DNA from: Actinomortierella ambigua
Lineage: Eukaryota > Mortierellomycota > Mortierellomycetes > Mortierellales > Mortierellaceae
Length of the DNA stretch: 64,000 bases
Assembly (NCBI GenBank): GCA_016098155.1
Contig: JAAAJB010000003.1
Coordinates: 1-64,000, forward strand
Direction of reading: 5' to 3'
The position numbers and the translations under genes are program-made. Below, piece by piece: positions 9,214 through 22,817 of the stretch (position 1 is its first letter; each line of letters begins with the position of its first letter). A model generated the notes under the pieces. That model saw only the letters and a program-made list of their open reading frames with translations, searched no databases and was not told the DNA's origin.

Positions 9214-12200
9214 TCAAAATCGCTCGAGCTCCACTGCAAAGGTGGTGACGTTCATCAACTCTGCGGCTCGATTGGTGGTAGTTGCATTAGTGTTATTAGT
9301 GTTGTTGTTGTTGTTTTGGTGATTGTGGTGTTGGTGCTGGTTACCAGCAGTCGCCTGCGGGGGGCGTCCATGTGGAGGTGGATTTCCTTCCACTGTAACA
9401 GGGGGAGGAGGATTATAAGGGCCATGAACGCCAAAGAACCCAGCAGCAGAGGCTCCACCATTAACATGGCTGTGAAATCCAATGCCGCCAGCAGCCAGCA
9501 TACCAAGGGCTCCACCTCCTGCGGTTGCTGCCGCTGCTGCTACTACGCCAGGTCCGTGCTGGGTGCCAGATGGATTCATCGTGTGGACAATAGTGTGTCG
9601 GTGCGAGGGAGGATGATGTCCATTCGAAGCTCCAGCGGCCGCTGAAGAAGAAGAAGCAGAAGAGGAGGAAGTTGACGAGGTAGTGGAAGATACGGAAGAT
9701 TGGCCTTGATGTCCTTGCGTGTGGCTACTGCCGTTACCACCGCCACCATTGCCGCCGCTACTACCACTATTACTACTACCGCTAGTAGTGTTCACCTGAC
9801 CACTGTTGCTGTGTCCCAGGGACCGAAAGCTCTCGAGCAGGCGACGGCGCTGAATGGTCGTATGCTGGACCTGGCGATAGACGATCCGGCGTAGCTGGCC
9901 TTGCGAGTCGATCTGGATCTCCACTGGTCCATGGCTCATGGTTGATCGCGACAAGGAGCGGCGCAGGAGGGCTGTCGTTTGCCGGATCATGGACGACCCA
10001 GTGGCCGATGATGATGTCAAGGATGTTTCCGCTCCTTGGTTGTCTGAAATTTCATGTTCTTGGGTTTCCTCCTCTCCTTGCTGCTGTTGTTGTGGTGATA
10101 GTTGTTGTTGTTGCTGCTGTTGTTGTTGAAGATGAATATGCTGTTGCTCTTGTTGGCGCTGCTGTTGCTGCATTTGCTGATACTGCTCCAACAGCCCGGC
10201 GATGGGGATGCCAGCGCTATCGGCCGCCTCCTGAACAGCCTCCATCATAGCTTCGTCCATTTCATGGGGCATGATGGGACGCGACCCAACAATCTCGCCA
10301 TGTGGCCCAACATGAAAGTCCGTTGTCGCAAAAGCGTCGGTCAAATCGGTGCCAAATGATGTCCAGTGCTGTTGTTGTACGCACCGGATCGAACACATGC
10401 GGTGCCGGATAGGAACGATCATCCGTGCACTATTTGCGTTGCTGTTGTTATTGTTGTTGTTGTTGTTGTTGTTCGTGCCGCTAGTACCCAGTTTCGCCGG
10501 CTCCACAAAGTCGATCCATCCCGTAGTGCACATACGTCGATGGCAAAGGTCGCACAGAGTCGTCGGCATGTTCAATAGGTCAATTAAGGGAAGGGGTAGC
10601 GGAGAGATTTCTGGGTCCAGGAGGTGCTCGAGTTTGGTCAGCATTGGATAGAGTGGTTGTCCTGTTGTTGGATCTAGACGGTATTGCAGGTCTGGGTGAC
10701 GGTCGCTGCCAACGAGCCGTTGTCCCTCAAGGATCATGCATGCGTCCGGGGAGTTTTGTGATAGTGAGCCAGTGCAACCATCATGGAAAGCAGTGGCAAT
10801 CGTTATAGTTGGGTTTCGGGTGGTGTTGGCGCTGGACGGCGAGGAGGATATCCAATCCGACTTGGAGGTGGACGTGGCGAGCTGTTGGTGAATCGATGGC
10901 ATGGTAGTCGAAGATGGGAGAGGTGGGAGAGGTTTTCTTAGCAGCTCCTGTTGATGCTGTTGATGCTGATGCTGAAGCTGCTGTTGATGCTGTTGATGCT
11001 GTTGATGCTGTTGCTGTTGATGCTGTTGTTGCTGCTGTAGCTGTTGCTGATGAGCGGAGCTGGAGCATCGGCGGAAAAGTGAATGTGTCCGCGAGGGCTT
11101 TGGTGACTGAGCGCTGTGCCGGCTGTTACCGCCGTTGCTACTGCTGCTGCCACCGAGGAAGAAAGAACCAGTAGACGTCTGGAACGGTAATCTTAGAGCC
11201 GTAGCATTGCTGCTGCTGCCACTGCCACTACTACTACTACTGCCGCCACCACTACTATCGCTCGCTGTGGATGACAAGGAGGTGGAGGTCGATGATGCAA
11301 AAATGGTTGTGGAAGAGGATGAAGAGGGTGCGCCCCCAGCTGTTGCCGCTGCTGCTGTAGATAACTGTGCGTTGCTAGGGGCCAAGCACCGTGACGACTT
11401 GGAGCTCGTCAGTGGGTGAACAGTAGCGCAAGCACGACTAAAAAAGCTTAGTCGAGATTTCGCTGCTGATGGCGTAGGTGGTAAGGGGTGGTGTTGATGA
11501 TAGGGGTGATGAGCTGTCTGCAAAGATGTCGTGAATGCTGATGCCGAAGTTGATGCCGAGGACGAGGATCCACGCGACAAGGCAAGATCGGCCATCATAG
11601 GGATGAAATTCGAGAAGCCAATACCGCTCCCATTGCCACCGTTGCCGCCATGGGTGCCCGAGGTGCATGAAGACCCCAATCCCAATCCTGAGCGACTGTG
11701 ATTGGCAGCCGTGGGTATGCCCTCAGCCCAAGATTGTCGGTGGTGAGCGGCTTGCTGTTGGGGTTGCTGGGGTTGTGATTGTAGATGTTTGCTGTTGACA
11801 CAGCACCCATTGCGGGGCAAGTAACGGTCTAGCACAGCACGTGCGGCCAGCTCTACGAGCGGGGCTGGCTGAGGAGTTGGCTGAACGATTCCATAACGCA
11901 AAGTAAGCGGGTTCTCCTCGAGCAAAAGTGAGTGGATCCCTTGCTGATGCTGCATTTCCTTGAAGCTGCTAGGCAGGTACTCGATTTCATTCCGGCGACA
12001 GTCGAGCTTGTAGAGCTGTGGTAATTTGGCAAGTGCAGGGGGCAGGGTGACGAGGTGGTTCTGGACGATGCCCATTTTGACGAGCTTGACCATGTTCTCC
12101 ATAGAATCTGGCAACGTCGTCAGTCGGTTGTCATTGAGGTTGAGCCACTCTAGTAGCTGTAGCTGGCCGATTGTTGGCGGAACTGCCTCAATCTTGTTAA

Positions 12201-13515
12201 TGGCGAGGTTGAGCCGTCGCAGACTCGTCATGCAGCCAATCTGATCTGGGATCAGTTTAAGGACATTCGTGTGTAGGTCGAGGTTAAGCATCTCGGACCA
12301 TGCCTCGCATAGGGTGGCGGGTAGCTGCTCAAGATTATTGACACTGAGCAAAAGGTGTTGAAGGTTGTGGCAATTGGCCAACTCGACAGGGAGTGCTTGG
12401 ATCCGGTTGTAGCTCAAGTTCAACGAGACCATCTGCGTCCACTGCCCAACTTGCGGCGCTAGGGTGGTGATCCGGTTTTTTTGCAGGAGAAGAACTGTCA
12501 ACGATGGAAGCTCAAAGAGACACTCCGGTATCGACGTGAACCGGTTCCGTTGAAGATCAAGCGACTGTAAACATTGCAATTGACTGAATTCGTTGGGCAG
12601 CCATGTCAACCTATTTTTTGGGGGGGGGGGGCGATAGGCGGATGTCCAAAGTTAACGCTTTGCCCAGTTGAAAGAACCGCATTCAGTATCAATCATCCTT
12701 TGACAGCGTTTGATGTTTTCAGATATCCAGCCGTCCATGCTCCAGAAAAGTCTCGGACCACGTACATGTTACTTGCTAGCGAAAGGGTGGTGAGATTGGT
12801 GAGTGTAGCTACCTCGAGTGGAGGCTCCGAGAACCGATTACTGGCTAGAGATAGTTTCTGGAGCAACCGAAGACTAGCAAACTAGTGAGAGAGGCGATAC
12901 AAACACAATAGACCAGATTGTTGTCAGTGGATGATTTTTTTTGGAACCAGTGACGAGGATCAATACTGTCGAGAGCTGGATGGGACAGAGTACAATGATG
13001 AGTAGGAGAGACCAAGAAAGGGGAGGGTCTAAAGGAGGAGTGTACAGGAGGAAGAGGAACAAGGAAGATAGGAAATGTTGCTCCAGTGCCCATGATAAAA
13101 TGGAACAGTAGCACATTTCTTGAGCTTCGGCCTCATAGTGTGCACATGTTGCTCTTCTTCCTGCTTGGATCAACCAATGATCAACCAATGACTACTCTCT
13201 TGTCGCTTTCCATCTCAATGCAATGCAGGGAGGTATCGTTCTTCACAGATATGAGTCCAGGGCTAGGATGGCACATGATGCCAGGGTAGGAGAACAAGAA
13301 AGAGGTTGCACTACCTCGGGTGGCACAGACGTGAGCAGGTTGTCACGGAGGCTGAGCTCCACCAGATTGGTGAGGACCCGAAACTCTGGCGGGATGACAC
13401 TAATGTTGTTGCGTCGCAACAGCAGCTTGGAGACATGCTTATGATGTCTATAAATGTCGTCTGGCACCTGGTGAAGATCGCGGTCGCACAGTGTGATTGA
13501 GTAGACATTTCCCAT
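9214..13515 (-). CDS. Large leucine-rich-repeat protein with low-complexity tail and Cys box
   Basis: Exons 13315..13515, 12766..12881 and 9214..12610 on the minus strand join in phases 0 and 2 and give 1237 residues. Residues about 25-350 are LRRs of the short LxxLxLxxNxLxxLP type; both introns fall inside repeats and the joined repeats read cleanly. A VELAARAVLDRYLPRNGC segment follows. The rest is Ser-, Gln-, His- and Asn-rich, except a Cys box at about 775-850: CDLCHRRMCTTGWIDF, an Asn run, then MVPIRHRMCSIRC in outline. Two CxxC-like pairs around a Trp suggest a zinc site. Similar LRR-plus-Cys-box proteins are known to me in other fungi without a defined job, so a scaffold or signalling role is inference. 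The ATG at 13515 opens the first repeat cap (MGNVYSITLCDRDLHQVPDD). The next genes are convergent (YCII) and tandem (thioesterase). Confidence 0.85.
10913..11056 (-). repeat. CAG/CAA/CAT repeat tract in the LRR coding region
   Basis: The minus strand encodes a long Gln/His-rich run here. A second CAG/CAA tract lies at about 10075-10185. Both are in frame within the LRR protein tail and are typical length-variable tracts. Confidence 0.8.
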
Positions 13516-15214
13516 GGCGATCCAGTCGAGCCCTCGTTTGGTGGGTGAGTGCAGGGGAGGTTGTCTGTTGTTGTTGTTGTTGGTTTGTACTAGAAGAGTA
13601 GCTCTTTGGTTTCTTGTCGTCAGGTAACGAAGTGCAATGGCACTTGAATGTCACAACTGCTTTGCTTGTCTTAAACAAAAGGCCCCAGAACGGAGCTTGG
13701 GTTGTTGGTGGCGACCGGAGCCTGTGCAACACAACTATCAAAATGATAAAAGGAGCCTTGTTAGGCGATCAGTTGCAAGTTGGTCATAGAGTATGTTGAA
13801 CTGGGGAGGGTAACAGAGGAAACGAGAGCGATGGACTGCAGAGGAAGAAAGAGGAGACTTGAAAGGCCAGCTTGGCTGAGGGGGGTGTCTGCATATTTAT
13901 CCAAACTGTGATTTTCTACAGGCAGCAAGAAAGAATTGAGGGAGCGGGGATGATGTTCATTCAAAGACGCGCATGGTGAATGAGGTCATGAGAGAAGCGA
14001 ACGACCAATGGCCATGCTGAACCCATTCCTGCTGGCTCTCCTGCACCTTCCCCCTTTACTCCTTTACTCGCGGTGGAGTGGGCTGTGGAGAGATGTGGGA
14101 TGTGGACCGTGCGAACACGAGGGGGGGACCCTGCGACACTTTACCCAGGGAAGGATAAACGGCCCAAGATGTCCACGATAACTGCGTGCTCTGGAGAGTG
14201 AAGGGAAGATAATAAGGTAAAAAGCTGGGATGGAGTATATGAGTAAAGAAGGAGAACAAGAAGCACTCTATCGGAAACACTTTTGAGGTGCTTCTTATGC
14301 CTAGCAAGTAGAGGCCACTTTGAAAAAAAAAATGTTCTGGTTGAGACAGACAGTTCCACCACAACCAGTGAAGGAAGAGGAGGAAGAAACAATATCACAA
14401 CGGATGGCCAATGCGCGTCGAAGAGGATGTACAGTGACAAAGGTCAGGTGCGCCACTGTGCGCCAATGTTAGACCCTCTGGTAAAGTCAAGAAGATTGCT
14501 AGGAGGAGGAACAACGACAAAGAAGTGTGCTCTCGCACCTCAATTGCTTACCCAAGAAGGGCAGAGGAAGCAATGAGGAATGCTGTACGATGACGAGATG
14601 GGGATGGAGAAGCTAGGGTAGGAAGAAAGTGGCCTAGTGAAGTGTGCGTTTGGTTTAGTGGTCCTGGGAACGATCGGGTTGCGAAGGTGGGCGTGTGGAT
14701 GAGGGTAGGAAAAAAAAAGTACGTGAGGAATAAAACCGCCGCTTGACACCCTCTGCTTCGAGGCGAGGAGAGAAGTTGACTGGGGGGGAAATGACAAAGG
14801 CGCTTTTCACTAGTTTTCAATCTGGCCCATCGATGTCGAAAGGTCATCTGCATGGCGACAGTAGAAGACTTTGTGTATTTCCCGTATGCATTGGAATCCA
14901 CAATGTAGATGCCACTCCTCTCTCTCTTTCTTTTTCTTTCTCTCCACCCTATCGGTCGAGCTTGTTCCCTCACGCAGGAATCCAGGACACAAAAGAATGA
15001 TCAACATCAAAACAGGGTATCCCAACAGTGCCCAGCCGTCTACAGCATAGCAACAGCTATTTTGTCTAAGCAGTTTCATTATGGTACAATAAATAACGTT
15101 TAAAAAAGTGCATGGAGGATCTAAGATGTCTACATAAATGAAAGTTGGGTAAGGTAGAGCGGAGAGTGTGAAAAGAATGAGGTAGGAGAAGACGCGACGA
15201 GATGCTTGTGGTTG
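13516..15214. other. Intergenic region upstream of the LRR gene
   Basis: These 1.7 kb between two minus-strand genes hold the LRR promoter and the 3' end of the thioesterase-like gene. Only short, compositionally biased ORFs were seen. There is an A-rich spacer near 14320 and a TC-rich stretch near 14915-14945. No supportable gene or RNA was found. Confidence 0.5.
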
Positions 15215-16537
15215 TTACAACTGAGCCTTCAAGTGAGTATCCTCGCGGATAATTGCTCTGCAAATAGAAAGCAGCTGCTCCTGACCCTTGGCATCCTTGT
15301 TGCAGATCTCAAAGCGAATGACATCGAATGCCGTGTCTTCGCCACCAAATCCGTGGTTAGGGACGACCACACGATCCTTTTCGACCCAGCTCCAGGCGTA
15401 GATGCCCGGCTGAACCTTGAGCTCGCGTTCGTAACCGACGTACAGCTCGTGCACCTTGGCATTCCTATAAAACGTCGAACCAGCAGGGACGGCCACCGCT
15501 GAGGCATCAGCACCATTCACCGGCAAGATCTCGGGCAGCTGGGGATACACGGCGAGGTCCTTGCTAGTCTTGTTGGGGCCGGTGCCGTTGGCGTAGTAGC
15601 CAAAATTCAGGCCATACTGGATGACATCGTTGAGCAAGGCAACGTATTTCGAGTTGGTGACATGGCCCAGCTCGTCCTCATCCGATTTGCGGAGGATGAT
15701 AGGCAGGCGAAATGCGTTGGCGGGACGAGGCTCTGAGGCAGACCGTTTCTGGGGGTGCTGCTCCATACAAAAGTTGGTGATCGGGGGTGCTACCAATGAC
15801 GGATCCTCAAAGATGCCAGGAGTGGACTTGAAGAAGCGACGGCCAGTGTTGGGGTCCTGTTGCCACTGAATAAAGACGATGGAGCCCTCGGCCGTAGCGA
15901 TCAGACGCTCAGGCTCATCTCCTTCCTCCAAGGTCGCGTACTGGGAATCCTCATCGCGATTGTTGAAGTCGCGCTCGGCCTGGCTCCTGGGCACTGTAAG
16001 GAAACGATGATTGAAGGTGACGCTCGTCCTACCCATGCCCACGAAGCGAGTCTCGAGTCTATACAGAGTCCTAAAGCGAGGGCGGGTACGACCCATGCTG
16101 AGCGGATCGGGGCGGTAGTGCTCGGGATCGTGCTGGTTCAGCTTGACATTGGCGAAGCGCACGACTCGGTTCTTATCCTTGAGCGTAGGGAAGACAGAGA
16201 GCAGTTGACGGATGTGTGCATCGCGAGCATCGTCAACGAGCAGGAACAGGGCCTCTAGGTGTCTACCGTCAGTGGTTGTCTCGATCCACCGCAGGTTAGA
16301 AGTGGGCTGGCTGAAGATGATATCAGGGGTGCGGATAGGGACTGGATATGTGGAGACCTGAGGGTCATGCTGGCTCTCGGTAGACATGGCAGAGGTTGAG
16401 TGGAGTGCACAAGAGGCGAGTGGAGAAGGGGAAGAGAAGGCAGTAGCTCGAGTGGCGTTGATTAGCAATGAGGGGCGAGTGGTGGAGCGAAGAGATGATC
16501 GCAATGAAGAGATGAAAGTGGAATGAAGAAGTGACAT
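15215..16537 (-). CDS. Double-hotdog acyl-CoA thioesterase-like protein, mitochondrial-type leader
   Basis: A single exon of 440 residues. The first 45 residues are Ser-, Arg- and Ala-rich without acids, as in a mitochondrial presequence; an internal Met near residue 51 (MSTESQHDP) could give a shorter form. Two hotdog-like halves are inferred. The N-terminal half is about 80-250. The C-terminal half is about 280-430 and carries DEDELGHVTNSKYVALLND, the D-x-D-x-x-GHV-x-N signature of 4HBT/acyl-ACP thioesterase-type enzymes, followed by the HELYVGYERELK strand. Such enzymes hydrolyse acyl-thioesters and release fatty acids. Two fused hotdogs are typical of eukaryotic ACOTs. The exact substrate cannot be read from sequence. 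A pyrimidine-rich (CT)n tract at about 16773-16797 lies upstream on the opposite strand. Confidence 0.75.
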   Translation of the reverse strand: MSLLHSTFISSLRSSLRSTTRPSLLINATRATAFSSPSPLASCALHSTSAMSTESQHDPQVSTYPVPIRTPDIIFSQPTSNLRWIETTTDGRHLEALFLLVDDARDAHIRQLLSVFPTLKDKNRVVRFANVKLNQHDPEHYRPDPLSMGRTRPRFRTLYRLETRFVGMGRTSVTFNHRFLTVPRSQAERDFNNRDEDSQYATLEEGDEPERLIATAEGSIVFIQWQQDPNTGRRFFKSTPGIFEDPSLVAPPITNFCMEQHPQKRSASEPRPANAFRLPIILRKSDEDELGHVTNSKYVALLNDVIQYGLNFGYYANGTGPNKTSKDLAVYPQLPEILPVNGADASAVAVPAGSTFYRNAKVHELYVGYERELKVQPGIYAWSWVEKDRVVVPNHGFGGEDTAFDVIRFEICNKDAKGQEQLLSICRAIIREDTHLKAQL

Positions 16538-19500
16538 GAAAGAATGGCTATGAGGAGAGTGCCGTTGGGGCAGGGACAGGGTGCAGGGGAAAGGGGAGAC
16601 AAAGATAGATGAGTAAGAGGGAAAGAGACGGCTCGCTCAGCTCTCTCTTGGTCCGTTGGGCCGGCAGCCAGCAAGCTAGCCACCGCTGAAAAAGGCGGGG
16701 GAGGAAGCGGATCGATACCTGGAGACAGACAACCAGCCACGGCCCATACACTCCGCTCGGTTCTCTCACATGGCATCTCTCTCTCTCTCTCTCTCGTTCG
16801 TCGGGGGGCAATTATATTTTCCGAACCAAGGAGCTCCTTTTTTTAAACCGTCGAGAACGCATTCCACAATCTATTGTCGGTCGATCTTTTGCTTGGAGAG
16901 AGAGAAACAACTGTGCGTGGCAACGAACGAAGAAGGAGGGAGGGATGGAGAAGAGGGAGTGAAGGGTAGCGCACACATTTGCTGCAGCGAGGGAACGGCT
17001 GTAAGTTACTCCTTCCCCTTCCTCTCTCTATCCCTCTATCTCTTCCGAACCTTGAACAGCCTCTGGTATCCCAGACCGACCTCTAATCGGAGGGCTATCC
17101 TTGACTTTGGTGGCAAATCCTCCTTCCCCTTCCTCCAAATGACGCACCACCGGAAGAAAGAGTATGCGGAACCAAAACCACGTTGCCGCACGTCCAACAC
17201 AACAATGCTTAACATGATTACACTTTAGCCTGAATGCTTGTGGTCAATGGATGCGCATTTTAGATACAGTTACCCCCTCCTTGGATACGAGCGCGTGAGA
17301 AAACAGAGAGAGGGATAGAGGATACTGGCGCTTGTATATGAACAAATACTCTGTACATTGTCGCCCTCTCAGGAACCGCCTACGTTGCCCGAAGCGCTAC
17401 TGTTTATGTAAAACAGAAACAGATGCGTGTCTTACCAACGTGGAGAACCTGCAGCCTATCTTGCATCGTAGAATGACTGTGAACACCACAACGCGATCTA
17501 CCTACCGTAGCATTTGCCACCTATAAGGTCGCCCACGATTGGTCATAGACAGACAAGGAGAAGGGAGAAAAGCTGGATGTTCCAGACAGTTCCATGTCTC
17601 CCACTGTCGAGGAATAAAAAGGTACCTCGGAAGCTATCTATCAGGAAGCACACTTACGATGCACATCTTGTTGCCGCACAATGTCTTGTTTGTTTTGCAC
17701 ATCTACACACACATCGATAGGGTCCCCCTCCTTACCCTTCCAGTCCATAATTATGCCCATCTGGACCTCTGGTCATGCATCAAACACGACCACGGGGTAC
17801 AAATCAGCCAGCAACGGCGCCAATATGCATGCTCTCTTGCTTTCCAATTGCACAAATCAAAACTATAGATCACTCATGAGGAAGGAGAGAGGGAGAAAGA
17901 GAGCTAGTGTATTGTACCTTGAGGACCCCTTCCCGTCCTCTCCTCAACCCGACTCTCCCCGCCTAGATTGTCATGTGTTGTCAAGGGCAATCGAGTGTGT
18001 CTGATTGGCCATAATAAAGGAGGACGTTCACTCCACGACGCTGCAAGCGTTGACGTTCGTTGAAAGCGCTAAGAGACGAGCTCTGTTGTCCGGGTGACCA
18101 GGAATGATGTACCTTGCTTTTATTGTTTATTCTATAGAGTGAATGGGTTCAAATTGCAGCTAGGGGACACATTCACTTTTGTGAGAGACAAACAGCAAAT
18201 GTCCTTTCAATGGATGGAGCGCGCGAAAATGACTCTTCTTTAGTATAGCCTGGCGTGTCGGCCTAGCGTGCGTGAACGATTGGGTGATAAAGACTTTCGT
18301 GACCTACTTGCAAAACGAGCAGGTAGAAGAAGGATTTGTAGAGTCCATTGAGGATCGAGCTAATTTGTTAGTGTAACTGACAAATACCATCCGCTGCATG
18401 CCCTTTGTCTATTCTCTTTCTTTCACCAAGTGTTCCCCTATTGGGCCAGACAAGAGAAGTTTCACGGAGGGGCACTGCAGCGACGGAAAAATACAGCTAG
18501 TTCGACTAACGTTCTTTTCTAGACTTCTCAGAACCGCATCTACGTCTTCCAAGGAACTGTTCAGAGTGGGTAGGAAAAGGCGTAGAAAGAGACCTCCTAG
18601 CCACTGGTTGTGCCCACATGCGCACTCCATTGGTGGCAAATGGAAAGAGAACTGACGAATGGATGGATGAGGTGTGAGCGCTTCCGTGAGCACTGATATT
18701 TACCTCCACAGACGAAGTCTAAGAACGCGGGGTAACCGCACATTGTTAGTCAACATTTGCGTAACCTTACATCCGAAAATGCAATGCAGCCAAGGGAGTA
18801 GGGTCCACATCACAGAAAGGGGTCATGAGAATTGAATGCAGTAAGGGGTCTATTTGGTAAGGTAGTGGAGACAAAGACACTTCTTTTGAGAACGTCTCTT
18901 TTTTTTTCCTCCTTTGTTGTTGTTGAGCGTGTGTAGGTTGTATCAACGGTTTTGCGAATCGTCGCAACCACGTTCCTTAATCAGTGGTGGCGAGGAGTAC
19001 CCTCTTCGCACGGGTCAATGAGTGATTGGAGACAAACACTGCGGACTCTTCCAACCCCAGTTGACCCAAATAGAACTTCTTCGGAGAAAAATGGGGGTAA
19101 AGTGGACCGGATCAACACCAAGGTTCGAAGAAAAGTCCATCGACCATTTTTCCACAGTGTTGGAAAACAGCTCTCTATCCGCCAATGTGTACCATGTCTC
19201 TCTCTCTTGCCTTCCCCCTTTCTTGTACCCTCGCACACTGTTTCTTGTCTTGTTTCTCGACAAAACCAATGTTTGTCAAAAGAATAGTTCACGAAGGGAG
19301 TGCGAGGGATATGCCTCTTTGCTGTTCGAGTCAAGTAAGGGGAGCAATCTTCCACTTCCAGGCCTGCTTTTCCCGATTGTAGGAGCGCGAGTGAACATCA
19401 ACCAGTCAAGACACTCAAGGCGAACGCCTTTTGTCCACAAGCCCAGAAAAGAAAAACAAACAAGACGAAACATATTGATTTACTACTCAATAGTTCTACA

Positions 19501-22500
19501 GTTTTTTGTTTTCCTCTCCTTGATCGTTAGTGGCCTACATACAATAGGTCATTCCTCGCCGCCTCTGCTATGCTGCTTAACACCAGTAGAGGCTTGCGCC
19601 TCTGCATTGGTTGTGCATATTGTTTTTGAGTTATGTCGTTGTTTTGGCCTTTGCATTACACCTAAACACATGTCCAGTTTTTCCTTTTCGATTTCTGCAT
19701 CAATGAATCAAAAGAGAGAGAGAGAGAGCTGCAAAGGTGAAGCTTTACAGTTAATGATGAGAGCCTCAAAGGATCATCCAAACCTGTTGCTCCACCAATT
19801 GGTAGCATCCAGAAACTTGTACCTGTAGCCTGTACATGGATCGGCTCTCATTGCTCCTGAACGGTGTGTGTACCTCTCTGCGCCCCATTCCTCGTTGGGG
19901 TTAGAAATCCTCGGGTTTCAATACAGAATACTGTACAATCAAGAAGCGGCGCGGGGCAAACTATGTAAATAACGTGCGTACCTTGAAGGGGACACTGCAC
20001 CTTTATTTTCCCCGTCAAGGTCCCTCGATTGTTGGGCAAATAATGAGGTCTTTGTGTACACAACAGGTTACAGGGATACGGGTACAGTACACTGTATATA
20101 CTTTTCCATGTCTCTGGCGTTCTCCTGCTAGTGGTTTGTGGTAAGTGGTCAAAATATGACGATGCGGAGCGGGAAGGATAAAGGGAGGAGTTGATACGAC
20201 TGGTGCACCAATCCTCTCGGACATCAACACAAAGAAAATCGCGCACAGTAGGGTACAGGGGACAAACAAGCTCTTAAAGGCCTTCTCTCTCTCTCCCCCC
20301 TCCCTCTCTGTCTCGGACTCTCTTTTGTTAGCCCCTATTTTCTGTGTCTGGTAGGGTAGGCGTGGACCTGGGCTTCATCGGTTTAGAACGCCGATCGTCT
20401 TGTTGTTTTGAAAAATCTCGATGAGGATGGTGGTGACGCGTCGTCGTGCCACCATGCGGCAGATTAGACTTTCCGAGCAAAGAAAAAAGACAACAAACAA
20501 ATGTCATACACATACAAAGCCAAGAGATACCTCACTGCAGCTGCGAACAAAGCCTCGGATGTCGTATGCACACGTTTTTTTTTTTTTTTTTTTTTTTTGG
20601 AGGGCTATTTCATCGAGGGTCGACACAGCTTCCCGGGGGCATGCCAACTTGTGCCTTCTTCTCTTATTCAAAAGCTTATGAGTGGTCCTCCTTTGCTTGA
20701 ACTCTCGCTCTCTTGAGCTCAAAAGGAAACACACATACGCGCGTTTCGCGCGCATACACAAGAGCAAACCAAAAAAAAAATAAACATCCAAGCCTGTCAA
20801 TAGAACAAGGCCAGAGTTTTCTCCCACTCTCTATTTTTCTTCGCTTCTCACGATTGTTTGGAAAAGGAAAAGAATAGAAGGTTGCCCCAGGTCGATTGTA
20901 AGACGTCCATTTCACCAACTACTTCTGCGCCACATTGGGCATTTTTAGTCCTTGAACTCTACCTCTTGTCTTGGCTTGAGAGAGCCAAGAAAGAATGTTA
21001 ACAATGCGCGCCGAATGTCCAGGCGGTGTTTTGACTTTACTCTCTCCCTCTCTCTGCTATGTCTCTGGCTCATTCATACAAACCTTGGTAGGATCAATGG
21101 GCATTGGTTTTACATTCAAGCGGGAAAAAAAATATCGGCTGGGGTTTTGCGAAGGAGCTAAGAAGAAAAAGTCGTTGGGGAACGAGGAGGTGCAAGGAGT
21201 AGACCCGCTGCACGTCCGCTCTTTCAGGTTGGAGGAGGCTGCGAACCATTGGCTCATCCTTCTTTGTCGGCTTTGGAGTTATGCCATGCACCTGCTAATT
21301 TGCATGGTAAAAAAAAAATCTGTAGGCAAGAGCTGTGAGCACAAGAAAAAAAAACAACCAAATACCACCTTTGCCACTCGTCTGAACACCACCCAGACCC
21401 CCCCTTGCGCGCACGCTCACTCTCTAGCTTGCTCTCTTTCTCTCATTCTCCTCTCGGTGCAACCTTCAGGTAACTCCTCCCCCACTCCCCCACCCCCTCG
21501 GACAATATGTGATGTGCATGTCGAACCGAAGGGGTATCGTGACAGGTGTACACACTATTTAGACCTCTTACCAAGAACCATTTTGTGATGCTGCGCTAAG
21601 GCAAGGCCGGGCATTCCATTCTCCGCTACAACCCCCCCAATCCTAACTGCTCGCATTGCAGCAGGGCTGCAATGGTAAGAAAATAATAACCAAGGTACCA
21701 CCAATTCATGTATCTATACTTCACACAGCTCAAGCACCGAACGCGACTTTCTCTTATTGAAGACGCATACTGTTTTTGTGTCGCCACATCCATGGGAAGT
21801 AAGACACTCTCCCACAACTCAGAAACCAAGAATGGAGTCGAACGCGGGGGAATGCGGGGGGATGGCGGAGAACAAGCCAATTAATTTGAGACCCATTGGT
21901 TGTGCTTGGACTTTTTTTAATGTCTCTTGTGGTATGAAGAGGAGAACATGAACTTGTGCGCGATGCATGCCACAATCAATTTATGACAAGAAAAGATACT
22001 TGTACATTCAGAAACAGAGAGAGGGCGGTCGCGTACTTTTTTTATTTTCGAGTGGTAGTTGGCCAATTCGCCGTTGGAGAATCGTTTAGCCTCTTGAGGA
22101 CACTGCGGAGGTGAATCAATGAGAAAAGCGGGGACGCGCGGAGAGAGGGGGTTTTTCGTGAGCTAACGAGCCATCCTCAAAGTGATAATCCGCCTTCCCC
22201 CTCCCTGTAGGTAGACTACGCGCCAAAAAAAGGGGGTGGGGGGGGGTGGGAGAGAATGGGATGAACCTCCAAGTGTCCCAGTGCTACGACATCAGAATGG
22301 AGTGAAATTTTCGTTGTACGCCCTGTTCTCCCTCCATCCTTCGTTTGGCAGTTCTAGGCCTGTGAGAGGTGAGAGGTGAGGGGGAGAGAGGGAGAGAGAG
22401 AGGAGGATGAGGTCATGTCCCCCCAAACAAAGGGAAGGCAACTATGCAGTTAGGTTTAGCTGTGTAAGAAACATGTTTAAACAATCCACCTTTGTACCTC

Positions 22501-22817
22501 GCACAAAAGAAATGGTGGCTCATCCATTTGGGCAAGTTGACTAATCCAAAAGAAGTTGTGCCACGCCATCGTGCACCATTCTTGCATTGGTCAAGTGGGA
22601 AAAGGAGGAAAAAAATGAGAGGAACGTGGTGTGTGTGTGTAGTGCATGTGTTTAGAGGAGTGGAAAGGCGGGAGGGGGGGGGACGATGTGGAGGAAGCAC
22701 ACGCGCGCGCAATCGTCGAGACGTGGGTGGGGAAAGAAGAGGGAAGCGTCTTAGTTTCTCATTTTTGCTACTCGCTGTTGGGGTACTGGACACTTTTACA
22801 CAAGAAGTCTCAATTGC

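Noticed and set aside
19022..19828. A 268-codon + strand ORF in the gene-poor region
   Set aside because: No recognisable domain, mixed composition without the C/G third-position bias of real genes here, and no splice partners. Pyrimidine-rich strands lack stop codons, which favours chance ORFs.
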